33,310 nt of DNA from Bacteroidota bacterium (GCA_003249935.1 QKHT01000237.1:1-33310), one strand, 5' to 3'. Shown: positions 8,597 to 16,036, counted from the stretch's first letter. The notes: generated by a model not told the origin, from the letters alone. Numbers and translations: made by a program.

Positions 8597-8863
8597 TTGC
8601 AACACTTTTGCAAGCGATGTATTTTTTTATTGCTGCAACACTTTTGCAAACATGAAATGAGTGCGGTTTGCCCTTGCAAAACTTTTGCAAACATGAAATG
8701 AGTGCGGTTTGCCCTTGCAAAACTTTTGCAAACGTGAAATGAGTGCGGTTTGCCCTTGCAAAACTTTTGCAAACGTGAAATGGGTGCGGTTTGCCCTTGC
8801 AAAACTTTTGCAAACGTGAAATGAGTTCGGTTTGCCCTTGCAACACTTTTGCAAACATAAAAT
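8597..8863. repeat. 41-base tandem repeat array built on a 17-base palindrome
   Basis: The core TTGCAAAACTTTTGCAA is a perfect 8+1+8 palindrome. Copies or close variants start at 8597, 8633, 8674, 8715, 8756, 8797 and 8838. From 8633 on the spacing is exactly 41 bases, while the first interval is 36. The 24 bases between cores are also nearly identical from unit to unit (a CATGAAATGAGTGCGG-like stretch with A/G changes), whereas the spacer after the first core is unrelated. The outer copies (8597, 8633, 8838) carry the variant CAACAC, while the four inner copies carry CAAAAC, as expected of a locally expanded minisatellite. Because 41 is not a multiple of three, the array is open in several frames without being a gene. 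Confidence 0.9.
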
Positions 8864-9026
8864 TTTGTTCGCGGGTAAGCTTTTTGGTTTATTGCAGCGT
8901 TAACTGAGTTTGTTCTTCTTTTACACCTATTATTTTGTGGTTGATAAGCAATTGCTGATTATAACTAATTACTGTTTGCAGCGCACATGTATGATTTTTT
9001 TCATTATTTTTAAGTTGTAAGCAATA

Positions 9027-9034
9027 TACTTTTG
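9027..9034 (+). promoter_or_regulatory. Candidate -7 promoter element for pruA
   Basis: TACTTTTG matches the Bacteroidetes -7 consensus TAnnTTTG exactly, about 93 bases before the pruA ATG. The expected -33 region (about 9002-9008) is A/T-rich but has no TTTG. The leader contains a small AGGTT/AACCT hairpin near 9073. Confidence 0.35.
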
Positions 9035-9126
9035 CATGACAACTAAAAACGCAATTTACTGCGCTGATCCGGTAGGTTAAAAACCTCCGGGTCTTTTTTA
9101 AAATTACAATTCTAAAAATTATCAAT

Positions 9127-10758
9127 ATGCCCAAAGGAATATTTCACGTGCCGGTGGCTTATAACGAGCCGATTTTACAGTATGTACCCGGTTCACCCGA
9201 AAAAACAACATTAAAAGCCACGATTGCCGAAATGCGCCGTGTGGAAGCAGATATACCCATGTATATTGGCGGCAAGGATGTACGAACCACAAAGCGGGTT
9301 AGGATGGCCCCCCCGCACGATATAAAACATACTTTGGGTTATTATCACGAAGGCGATGCTACCCATGTGCAAATGGCTATTGATGCTGCACTTGCAGCAA
9401 AAGCCGATTGGGTGGCTTTGGGCTGGCAACATCGTGCGGCCATATTTCTGAAGGCTGCCGAGTTGATTTCGGGGCCATATCGTGCGAAAATTAATGCCGC
9501 CACCATGTTGTGCCAGTCAAAAAATGCGTATCAGGCCGAAATAGATGCGGCGTGCGAAATGGCCGATTTTTTAAGGTTTGGCGTGCAATGTATGGTCGAG
9601 ATTTACAATATGCAGCCACAATCGGCCAAAGGTATTTGGAATTATAGCGAATACCGTCCGCTCGAAGGGTTTATTTTTGCACTCACACCATTCAATTTTA
9701 CATCTATTGCCGGTAATTTACCCGCCGCGCCTGCAATGATGGGAAATACGGTGGTGTGGAAACCAAGTAAAACAGCGGTGTATTCGGCTCAGGTTCTGAT
9801 GGAGATTTTTATCGAGGCCGGACTTCCTGCAGGCGTTATTAATATGGTAACCTGCCCGGGACCCGTGGCGGCCGATGTGGTTTTTGCACATCCCGATTTT
9901 GCAGGCTTTCATTTCACCGGTTCAACCGGCGTATTTAATACCGTATGGAAAACCATTGGCGAAAATATACCCAAATACAAAACATATCCGCGCATTGTGG
10001 GCGAAACGGGTGGCAAAGATTTTATTTTTGCACATCCTACGGCCAATGTTAAAGCGGTGGCAACGGCTATTACACGCGGCGCATTCGAGTACCAGGGACA
10101 AAAATGTTCGGCCGCTTCGCGCGCTTATATTCCGGCTTCAATTTGGAATGAGTTGAAAAATTATATCGACAACGATATGAAGGCCATAAAAATGGGGCCG
10201 CCCGAAGATTTTACAAACTTTGTGAATGCCGTTATTGATGAGGCATCGTTTAATAAATTGGCTGCCACAATAGATGCAGCCCAAGCATCGGCCGATGCTG
10301 AGGTATTGTGGGGGGGCGGTTACGATAAATCGGTAGGTTATTTTATCGAACCCACGATTATTTTGGCCAAAAAACCCGATTATACCACCATGCTCGAAGA
10401 GCTTTTTGGTCCGATCCTTACGTTGTACATTTACGACGATGCCAAACTGGAAGAAACACTCGATGTGTTGGATCAAACGTCGTTTTATGCACTTACCGGG
10501 GCTATTTTTGCACACGACCGCTATGCGGTGGAGCATTTGACTACAAGGCTGACCAATTGCGCCGGTAATTTTTATATTAACGATAAGCCCACCGGTGCCG
10601 TGGTGGGTCAGCAACCCTTTGGCGGTTCGCGCGCATCGGGCACCAACGACAAGGCGGGTTCGGTATTTAACCTGCTTCGGTGGGTGTCGGTTCGAACCAT
10701 TAAAGAGTGCTTTGTATCGCCAACCGATTTCACTTACCCGTTTATGGGCGAAATATAG
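9127..10758 (+). CDS. pruA: L-glutamate gamma-semialdehyde (1-pyrroline-5-carboxylate) dehydrogenase
   Basis: This 543-residue aldehyde dehydrogenase of the PruA branch oxidises L-glutamate-5-semialdehyde to glutamate with NAD+, the second step of proline (and arginine/ornithine) breakdown. Key residues are visible: Glu293 in GETGGKD and the catalytic Cys327 in GQKCSAASRAY. The NAD-binding segment is WKPSKTAVYSAQ at about 211-222, and FTGSTGVF is at about 263-270. The length and the start MPKGIFHVP match free-standing PruA of Bacteroidetes and eukaryotic ALDH4A1, which lack the proline dehydrogenase domain of enterobacterial PutA. No proline dehydrogenase gene is next to it. A strong terminator follows about 40 bases after the stop. 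The gene is probably monocistronic and the product cytoplasmic. Confidence 0.93.
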   Translation: MPKGIFHVPVAYNEPILQYVPGSPEKTTLKATIAEMRRVEADIPMYIGGKDVRTTKRVRMAPPHDIKHTLGYYHEGDATHVQMAIDAALAAKADWVALGWQHRAAIFLKAAELISGPYRAKINAATMLCQSKNAYQAEIDAACEMADFLRFGVQCMVEIYNMQPQSAKGIWNYSEYRPLEGFIFALTPFNFTSIAGNLPAAPAMMGNTVVWKPSKTAVYSAQVLMEIFIEAGLPAGVINMVTCPGPVAADVVFAHPDFAGFHFTGSTGVFNTVWKTIGENIPKYKTYPRIVGETGGKDFIFAHPTANVKAVATAITRGAFEYQGQKCSAASRAYIPASIWNELKNYIDNDMKAIKMGPPEDFTNFVNAVIDEASFNKLAATIDAAQASADAEVLWGGGYDKSVGYFIEPTIILAKKPDYTTMLEELFGPILTLYIYDDAKLEETLDVLDQTSFYALTGAIFAHDRYAVEHLTTRLTNCAGNFYINDKPTGAVVGQQPFGGSRASGTNDKAGSVFNLLRWVSVRTIKECFVSPTDFTYPFMGEI

Positions 10759-10795
10759 TGCTTATTCTATTTTTATTTTACAGGAACACAATGTG

Positions 10796-10834
10796 GCAAC
10801 CCGAAGTCGTAAGTCTTCGGGTTGTTTGTTTTTA
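10796..10834 (+). terminator. Intrinsic terminator after pruA
   Basis: AACCCGAAG (10798-10806) pairs perfectly with CTTCGGGTT (10815-10823) around an eight-base loop, and a T-rich tail (GTTTGTTTTT) follows. Confidence 0.9.
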
Positions 10835-10916
10835 TGGGTGACTGAAGGTTGCTTTTATTGGGTTGTATTATTGATGTGGAAAGGGTAGAGGTAAAGGTTG
10901 AACCGGATGCCGAACT

Positions 10917-12611
10917 TTATGGTAACGAGCCGTTAACTGTTTTAAAAGGTAGTGTAAAATAAAATGCCGAACCTTTTCCCGGTTCCGATTCAAGGCGCAT
11001 TTCGCCTCCTAACAGATTGGTAAATGCTTTTGATATGGCTAATCCCAAACCGGTTCCACCATAACTTGACTGTATCGACTGGTCGGCCTGAATAAACCGG
11101 TCGAATATTTTCGTTTGATGTTCGTGTTTAATGCCAATGCCGGTATCTTTGACAAAAAATTCCAACACGGGTTCAGCCAAAATTAAAACTTGATAACCAA
11201 ATTCTATGGAGCCTTGGTGTGTAAATTTAAGCGCGTTGGTCATAAGGTTTGATAGTATTTGAGTCAGTTTTGTTTTGTCGGTTAATATTTCCGATTTCTC
11301 GTCGGAGAGTGCTCGTTTGGCAATAAGTAAAATATTTTTGTTGGTTGCCTGTGCCTTAAATGTTGTTAACAGTTCGATGATTATACTGTTTATGTTAACC
11401 GGCATGATATGAACTTTTTCCTGATTGGTTTGTACAGCCGACATGGTAAGTATATCGTTAACAATGGCCAGTAACTGATTACTACTGTTTTGAATTACTT
11501 TAATGTAGTTTTTCCGGTCATCTTCGGTAATATCCTTAAACGCCAATGCATCTGAAAAACCACAGATGGCATTGAGTGGCGTTCGTATTTCGTGCGACAT
11601 GTTTTGCAAAAAGGATGTTTTAAGACGTTCACTCTCTTCAGCCTTTTCTAAAGCCTTCATTAACGCTATTTCCGATTGTTTCATTTCTGTAATATCCTGA
11701 GATATGATCTGAACGCCAAGCACTTCGCTTTTACGGTTTTTTATGGTGGTAAATGTGCTTAAAAACCATTTTTCGGTGGTTGGCAATATAACCCGATCCT
11801 CGTAATTGATGGATTTTTCGGATGTTATTGCTTTTTGAATGCGCGTATAGTATCGCTCTGCCTCTTTTTTAGGGAATAATTGGAATACCGATTTGCCAAT
11901 AAAATCGACCGGATTGCCATTCATATGGTTTGCAGCAACCGAATTATAAGAAAGTACAAAGCCGTCGCGATCATAATAGCCGATACCCAGGCCGGCATTT
12001 TCGTGAAGCAACCTGTATTTTTCTTCGTTCTCCTCGGCTTTTTCTTTTGCTTCCTGTAATTGGATATTACGCTGTTTTAGTTCAACAGTTCGGTGGTCGA
12101 CTTCTGTTTCTAAATTATGAAACAGATATGAATTGCGAATAATTAACCCAAATACTGCCGATAGTTTTTCCAACAGATTAATGACCGATTCGATGCCGGA
12201 AAGGTCCATTACTTCGAGTAATATGATTGAACCGATTGTTTTCTGACTTGTATTAATTGGTATGGTAATGGCATTTTTTATTTCGAAATCTTTGAACAGA
12301 TGGGTTATTTCCGGCTTATTCGTCTGATCAGAGAGGTATTTGATAGAAGTAAATTGAAAACTTAATTCGCATAGCTTTAAAAATGAAGACGTTTTTATTA
12401 TTTCGGTCCGTCGTTTTGGAAATACGCTGTATATTTCCGGCTCTCCATTTTCTTTTTGTATGGCAATAACTACTGTTTTAGTGCCAATTAATTCCCGAAT
12501 CTGATGGGTTAGGTACTCTGCCAACTGGCCCGGATTGTCGGCCATTTGCAGAACATTCTGCATGATGTCGTAATAAACGTATAAAAAAGTTTTATCTTTC
12601 ATCAGAACCAT
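10917..12611 (-). CDS. Soluble GAF-PAS sensor histidine kinase, last gene of the corrinoid operon
   Basis: This 564-residue protein has an N-terminal GAF-like domain (about 15-160), a linking coiled coil (165-195), one PAS domain (197-315, starting YRLLHENAGLGIGYYD), a HisKA domain with the H-box SHEIRTPLN (phospho-acceptor His340), and a HATPase domain. In the HATPase domain, NLMTNALKF is the N-box, DTGIGI the G1 box and GGTGLGL the G2 box. There is no signal peptide, transmembrane helix or receiver domain, so it should be a cytoplasmic sensor that phosphorylates a separate response regulator not encoded nearby. Its start overlaps the DUF1638 gene by 20 bases (11 if the second ATG at 12602 is used). 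It is therefore co-translated with the corrinoid genes, and its input is probably linked to their state. The signal is unknown. Confidence 0.9.
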   Translation of the reverse strand: MVLMKDKTFLYVYYDIMQNVLQMADNPGQLAEYLTHQIRELIGTKTVVIAIQKENGEPEIYSVFPKRRTEIIKTSSFLKLCELSFQFTSIKYLSDQTNKPEITHLFKDFEIKNAITIPINTSQKTIGSIILLEVMDLSGIESVINLLEKLSAVFGLIIRNSYLFHNLETEVDHRTVELKQRNIQLQEAKEKAEENEEKYRLLHENAGLGIGYYDRDGFVLSYNSVAANHMNGNPVDFIGKSVFQLFPKKEAERYYTRIQKAITSEKSINYEDRVILPTTEKWFLSTFTTIKNRKSEVLGVQIISQDITEMKQSEIALMKALEKAEESERLKTSFLQNMSHEIRTPLNAICGFSDALAFKDITEDDRKNYIKVIQNSSNQLLAIVNDILTMSAVQTNQEKVHIMPVNINSIIIELLTTFKAQATNKNILLIAKRALSDEKSEILTDKTKLTQILSNLMTNALKFTHQGSIEFGYQVLILAEPVLEFFVKDTGIGIKHEHQTKIFDRFIQADQSIQSSYGGTGLGLAISKAFTNLLGGEMRLESEPGKGSAFYFTLPFKTVNGSLP

Positions 12612-13197
12612 TGCTTATAGGTAGGTTACTTGCAATAAGCGATAAAATCGTTTTTTCGAGTTCGGTAATCGAACTGTTGTAAATTTCTAACGGCAGGCCA
12701 ACAAAATCGGCTATTTCATTGAGCAAATGGTTGTTTGTAGGCGTATAACCCGTATTTACGTAAACTAATTTTTTGTGCATTTCGCTCATAAACGGCTTAA
12801 TTTGTTTGGACTCTTTAAATCCCATATACTCTTTAAAAACCTCTTCCCATCGTACGGCCCATTCGGGCAATAAAATAAAGGCACCCTCTTTGCGTATTTT
12901 TCTGTAATGGTCTGAACCTAAAAATATTTCGCAACAGTTAATGCCGGGTGTTCTTGTTACATTTTTGTTTACCTCGTAATCTACCATTCGGGCATGACAA
13001 TCGCCAAAGGCCAGTATAACTCTCAAATTCTTGTAATGGTTGAGTTTTTTGTCGAGTACTACTTTTAGTTTTTCGGGATACATGTGCAACATCGAATTGA
13101 CATAAACCACCGGTACATTCACTTTGCCCTCGCTGATGAGATGGTCGAGCTCGTTTTTAAAAATACTACATGCAATTATAATTGTGTTTCCTTCCAT
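12592..13197 (-). CDS. DUF1638 domain-containing protein
   Basis: This 201-residue cytoplasmic protein matches the DUF1638 pattern. It has an N-terminal strand with a cysteine (IIIACSIFKNEL, Cys10), then LHMYPEKL around residues 37-44, FGDCHARM (Cys67) in place of the usual YGxCG-like segment, and NCCEIFLGSDHY (Cys88, Cys89). The clustered cysteines and His38 could bind a metal or a cofactor. In methanogens and anaerobic bacteria this family is often encoded beside corrinoid proteins and methyltransferases, but its biochemical role is not established to my knowledge. Here it sits between the UroD-like gene (21-base gap) and the histidine kinase (overlap), which supports a shared pathway. It may be a corrinoid-handling, reductive-activation or adaptor protein. 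Confidence 0.75.
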   Translation of the reverse strand: MEGNTIIIACSIFKNELDHLISEGKVNVPVVYVNSMLHMYPEKLKVVLDKKLNHYKNLRVILAFGDCHARMVDYEVNKNVTRTPGINCCEIFLGSDHYRKIRKEGAFILLPEWAVRWEEVFKEYMGFKESKQIKPFMSEMHKKLVYVNTGYTPTNNHLLNEIADFVGLPLEIYNSSITELEKTILSLIASNLPISNGSDER

Positions 13198-13218
13198 TAT
13201 TCCATGTTATTGGTGCCA

Positions 13219-14229
13219 TTATTTGTAATTGCGTATTGTGTTTACGACTGCTTTAATCGTTTGTACCGGTGTTTGATACGGTATATCGGCATTTGAAGTG
13301 GCAAAGATAAAATGAGGGTCGTGTTTTCTGTTGTCGAGAATTTTAACACATTTACTTATTGCTTTTTCTTCGGACATATTAACAAAGTCGGGGCCATCGA
13401 AATTACCCATGAGTACAATATTGTGGTTTGTAATACTTCGTGCTTCTTCGAATTTTTCGGTTGGTTCGAGTACTATTGCAATTACGTTGGGTAGCTTTGC
13501 AAAACGGTCGGCAAAGCCAAGTATTTTTGCTCCGCCATTATGGATAACAATGGGACCGTTAATCCGGCTAAAAGCTTCGGTAAGGTATGGTATCAGGTTC
13601 GAAAATATTTTTTCGGTGATAATCATTGGTGTAGTAAAATTGACCGGTACAACTAAAAAGGTGGCACCACGGTTCAAAAATTCATTGCCCATTTTTACAA
13701 AATGATCTGAAGTAATGCGCATGATTCTATCTGTTTCCTGCGGATGAAACAGTAGCGTATCGATCCACATTTCCATACCCATAAGCAGAGCAGGTAAATC
13801 GGTTGGCGCATGGATGGGCGAACCAATGGCGTGTGTATGTTTGTATTTGCGCGACAAATTAGAAATGCCCTGAAGGAAAAATTGAATAGCATCGGATGTG
13901 TCAAAATCGGGTTCGACCAAAAGATTTGTTTGTGATAATTTGGTAATCATTGGCTTACGAACATTTGGCGCGTATTTGTCGAGGAATATGAGTTCGGAAC
14001 CGAAAGCTTCGGCTTCGAGCGGAAATGAAAATGGCGAAATAAGGATATCGGGATTAAAATGTTCGACTACAGCCTCTTGGCCTTCGAACCACATTTGGGG
14101 GCTGCGATAATATTCGGATGTTTTGCATTTAATGAGGCTTGCACCATACAACGAAAGCAGCATTGTAAAAGGCATACAATCGGTTGGTTCGCCTGTTAAT
14201 GTGCACATTATACGTTCGAGACTTGTCAT
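13219..14229 (-). CDS. Uroporphyrinogen decarboxylase (UroD/MtaA-like) family protein
   Basis: This 336-residue TIM-barrel protein belongs to the UroD superfamily. It has the N-terminal LTGEPTDCMPF (family pattern L-x-G-x-x-x-D-x-x-P), a central IGSPIHAPTDLPALLMG, VIHNGGAKILGFADRF around 228-243, LMGNFDGPDFV, and a C-terminal IPYQTPVQTIKAVV. By neighbourhood it belongs with the corrinoid methyltransferases (MtaA/MtbA/CmuA-like) rather than heme synthesis. In those enzymes a zinc ion held by His-x-Cys and a later Cys activates a thiol. Here the His is kept (His230), but the first Cys aligns with Gly232 and the second with Ala314, so zinc-thiolate chemistry looks lost or altered. The residue assignments are by eye. 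It lies 19 bases after the corrinoid protein gene. It may move or sense a methyl group on cobalamin. Confidence 0.8.
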   Translation of the reverse strand: MTSLERIMCTLTGEPTDCMPFTMLLSLYGASLIKCKTSEYYRSPQMWFEGQEAVVEHFNPDILISPFSFPLEAEAFGSELIFLDKYAPNVRKPMITKLSQTNLLVEPDFDTSDAIQFFLQGISNLSRKYKHTHAIGSPIHAPTDLPALLMGMEMWIDTLLFHPQETDRIMRITSDHFVKMGNEFLNRGATFLVVPVNFTTPMIITEKIFSNLIPYLTEAFSRINGPIVIHNGGAKILGFADRFAKLPNVIAIVLEPTEKFEEARSITNHNIVLMGNFDGPDFVNMSEEKAISKCVKILDNRKHDPHFIFATSNADIPYQTPVQTIKAVVNTIRNYK

Positions 14230-14248
14230 GGTATATTGTATTATAGCG

Positions 14249-14917
14249 TCATTTTTGCTTCATTTTCATTAATCTGTCGAATAATTCAGGCGCATTTATC
14301 GCTGTATCAGCAGTGCCATCGCCGCCTATTTCGCCCACAAGTTCGGGGCGAAGTTTAAATACTGCTCCACCAACCGCCATTTTTACTTTTTCCGACAACC
14401 CTGCCTGTTCGATGCCCTGCCGGACTTTTATAATGTTTTTGGCGGTTGTAAACATCATGGCCGAAATGGCTATGATGTCTGCACGATGTGCAATGGCTTG
14501 TTCGATAAATTGTTCGGCCGGAATGTCTGAGCCCAAATCTATAATATTCCATCCCGCCGCTTGCGCATAAATACCTACCAACCGGCGACCTAATGGGTGA
14601 AAATCGTCTTCAATATTTCCGAGAATAATGGTGCCCTTGGTTTCAGATTTGTTTGTTCGAAATGTTTCGTCGGTCGATGCAATCAGATAAAATTCTTCGG
14701 CAACTTTTCCGCTCAGGTAACCATGTGCAAGCGAGAGTTTTCCCTGCATCCATAATTTGCCCCAATGCACCAGCATTGGTTCCAATACGTTAAAAATTAC
14801 TTCCTTAAATGTAGTTTCGTAAGCCCAGTCTGTGAGCATTTTAACCGCAGAATCTTTTTCCCCTTCACTAATTAGTTCTGCAAGAATCTTTTGTTTTTCA
14901 GTGATTTCCATAAACAT
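14249..14917 (-). CDS. Corrinoid (cobalamin)-binding protein, MtbC/CarH-like
   Basis: I start at the ATG at 14917; an ATG at 14911 and a TTG at 14923 are alternatives. Residues 1-90 form a helical cap domain of the type found in methionine synthase, methanogenic corrinoid proteins and CarH photoreceptors, with HWGKLWMQGKLSLA around 51-64. From about residue 95 a flavodoxin-like B12-binding domain follows. It carries DxHxxG at 105-110 (DFHPLG), whose His107 should ligate cobalt from below, then an SAMM segment and a Gly-Gly loop (VGGAVF) near 186-191. It is the first gene of a four-gene operon with a UroD-like protein, a DUF1638 protein and a histidine kinase. In the cap, the Trp of the CarH-type W-x9-E-H signature is kept, but the Glu-His pair is Gly66-Tyr67. 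Confidence 0.88.
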   Translation of the reverse strand: MFMEITEKQKILAELISEGEKDSAVKMLTDWAYETTFKEVIFNVLEPMLVHWGKLWMQGKLSLAHGYLSGKVAEEFYLIASTDETFRTNKSETKGTIILGNIEDDFHPLGRRLVGIYAQAAGWNIIDLGSDIPAEQFIEQAIAHRADIIAISAMMFTTAKNIIKVRQGIEQAGLSEKVKMAVGGAVFKLRPELVGEIGGDGTADTAINAPELFDRLMKMKQK

Positions 14918-15122
14918 TCTCAAAATTGCTTGTGCAAAACGATTTCTACATAAAGTTAGTGAAAATATTAAATAATTGTTATTTTATTGAGTTTAAATAT
15001 TAAGTAATGAATGAATTTTAGAATATATTAATGACTGTTGCCCCCGGTTTGCACTCGTTCCGTTGTAATAATGGGAATTTATAAACGAAATAGCAAAGTG
15101 AACAATACGTTTGTATCGATTT

Positions 15123-15893
15123 TTATTCGCCCCTTAATTGGTGGAAAAATTCCTGCGATTGTTCCGCTTTGATGGTTCGTATGTCTTCTTCTATTTTCCA
15201 GAATAGATAACTGTTATCGTAACTGCAATTGTAACAGGGCTTGTAACGATAATAGACAAGTGAACCAAAATATAATTGTTTTTTATAAAATTTGAATTTG
15301 TGAGGTAAGCATTCATTGCTTTTTAAGGTGTTTATAAACGAGATAGAAATGTATGGGCACATTGTACTATCGATACTGATATCCATTTTATTATATCCTC
15401 TTGGGTAAAGGGTATAGCTTTTTCCTTTTAATGGTAAATGCCAATAAGTTGAATCTTTTGTTACAACAACCGAAGGGTTATTGCAACAAATGATTGAATC
15501 GCAATCTACTTTTTTAAAATAGGAGTCTAATACTTCAAGTGAACAAAAAGAAAGGTCATTTAAAATTCCACATTCATAATTTTCAAATGTTAAATATTCG
15601 GGTTCTTTATTCTTATCCAAATAATGCAACGTTATTTTATTGCCTTTTGCGGTCCATAGTCCGGTTTTTATAAAGCGGGATAAGAAAATTTCTGATCCTT
15701 TTTTTGTGTCGAAATATGAGTTATACTGAATGAAGATAAAGCTTGAATCGGTTAATAGTTGAATTGAAGACTGTGGATGATCCCAATCAACGTATTGCCC
15801 GACAAAATTAGGTGATTTAACCATTTTGCACGAAAACAAGCTTGCAGACAAGCCTATCAATATCCGGAATAGCCAATTCAATCGCTTCATCAT
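15123..15893 (-). CDS. Hypothetical cysteine-rich lipoprotein
   Basis: I prefer the ATG at 15893 (or the adjacent one at 15890). The N-terminus then reads as a lipoprotein signal: basic residues, a hydrophobic stretch and a lipobox LFSC. The mature protein of about 235 residues is rich in aromatic residues and cysteines, including CDSIICCNN near the middle and YKPCYNCSY near the end. I recognise no family. The gene is visibly more A/T-rich than its neighbours and stands alone between the corrinoid operon and the carbohydrate cluster. An envelope location is well supported, but the function is unknown. The paired cysteines could form disulphides or bind metal. Possible recent transfer is inferred only from base composition. 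Confidence 0.6.
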   Translation of the reverse strand: MMKRLNWLFRILIGLSASLFSCKMVKSPNFVGQYVDWDHPQSSIQLLTDSSFIFIQYNSYFDTKKGSEIFLSRFIKTGLWTAKGNKITLHYLDKNKEPEYLTFENYECGILNDLSFCSLEVLDSYFKKVDCDSIICCNNPSVVVTKDSTYWHLPLKGKSYTLYPRGYNKMDISIDSTMCPYISISFINTLKSNECLPHKFKFYKKQLYFGSLVYYRYKPCYNCSYDNSYLFWKIEEDIRTIKAEQSQEFFHQLRGE

Positions 15894-15965
15894 TGTGTCA
15901 ATTTTGCGTAAAATGCTAATTTTCACTAAATAATTTTATCGAAAACTCTTCGAAACTATAATTTT

Positions 15966-16002
15966 GGCCTTGGAAATGGGAAATACACCCATTACCAAGG
16001 CC
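15966..16002. terminator. Long hairpin at the 3' end of the carbohydrate cluster
   Basis: Bases 15966-15980 pair with 15988-16002 over 15 positions with a single A/A mismatch, closing a seven-base loop. It lies 34 bases beyond the stop of the gene ending at 16037 and about 70 bases before the lipoprotein gene start. No T-run follows on either strand, so it could be an atypical terminator, an mRNA-stabilising 3' hairpin, or a protein-binding site. Confidence 0.5.
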
Positions 16003-16036
16003 ATTATCCTATTGATTTATTTTGCAGTTATTTTAA

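Larger units (their letters stand above)
8418..9126. other. 709-base gap between divergent transporter and pruA genes
   Basis: This is the only stretch above 300 bases without a gene. It holds the candidate transporter promoter near 8460, the palindrome-based minisatellite at 8597-8863, about 160 A/T-rich bases in which I see nothing definite, and a candidate pruA promoter near 9027 with a leader of about 85 bases. Open frames across the repeat array are repeat artefacts. Confidence 0.7.

Noticed and set aside
8521-8858. Minus-strand frames of 75-109 codons with repeated FCKGKPHSFHVCKSFA-like peptides
   Set aside because: They are translations of the 41-base repeat. Because 41 is not divisible by three the same peptide appears in all three frames, and no start context or codon bias supports a gene.
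8597-8863. CRISPR array
   Set aside because: The palindromic cores are regularly spaced, but the intervening 24 bases are nearly identical rather than unique spacers, and no cas genes are present.
8889-9134. Minus-strand 81-codon frame upstream of pruA
   Set aside because: It overlaps the pruA start region and candidate promoter, and the translation has low-complexity composition with no family features.
10138-10614. Minus-strand 158-codon frame inside pruA
   Set aside because: Shadow of the well-supported pruA coding frame.
13219-14229. True uroporphyrinogen decarboxylase (hemE) for heme synthesis
   Set aside because: No other heme genes are nearby, the operon partners are corrinoid-related, and the N-terminal and C-terminal segments fit the MtaA-like branch better.
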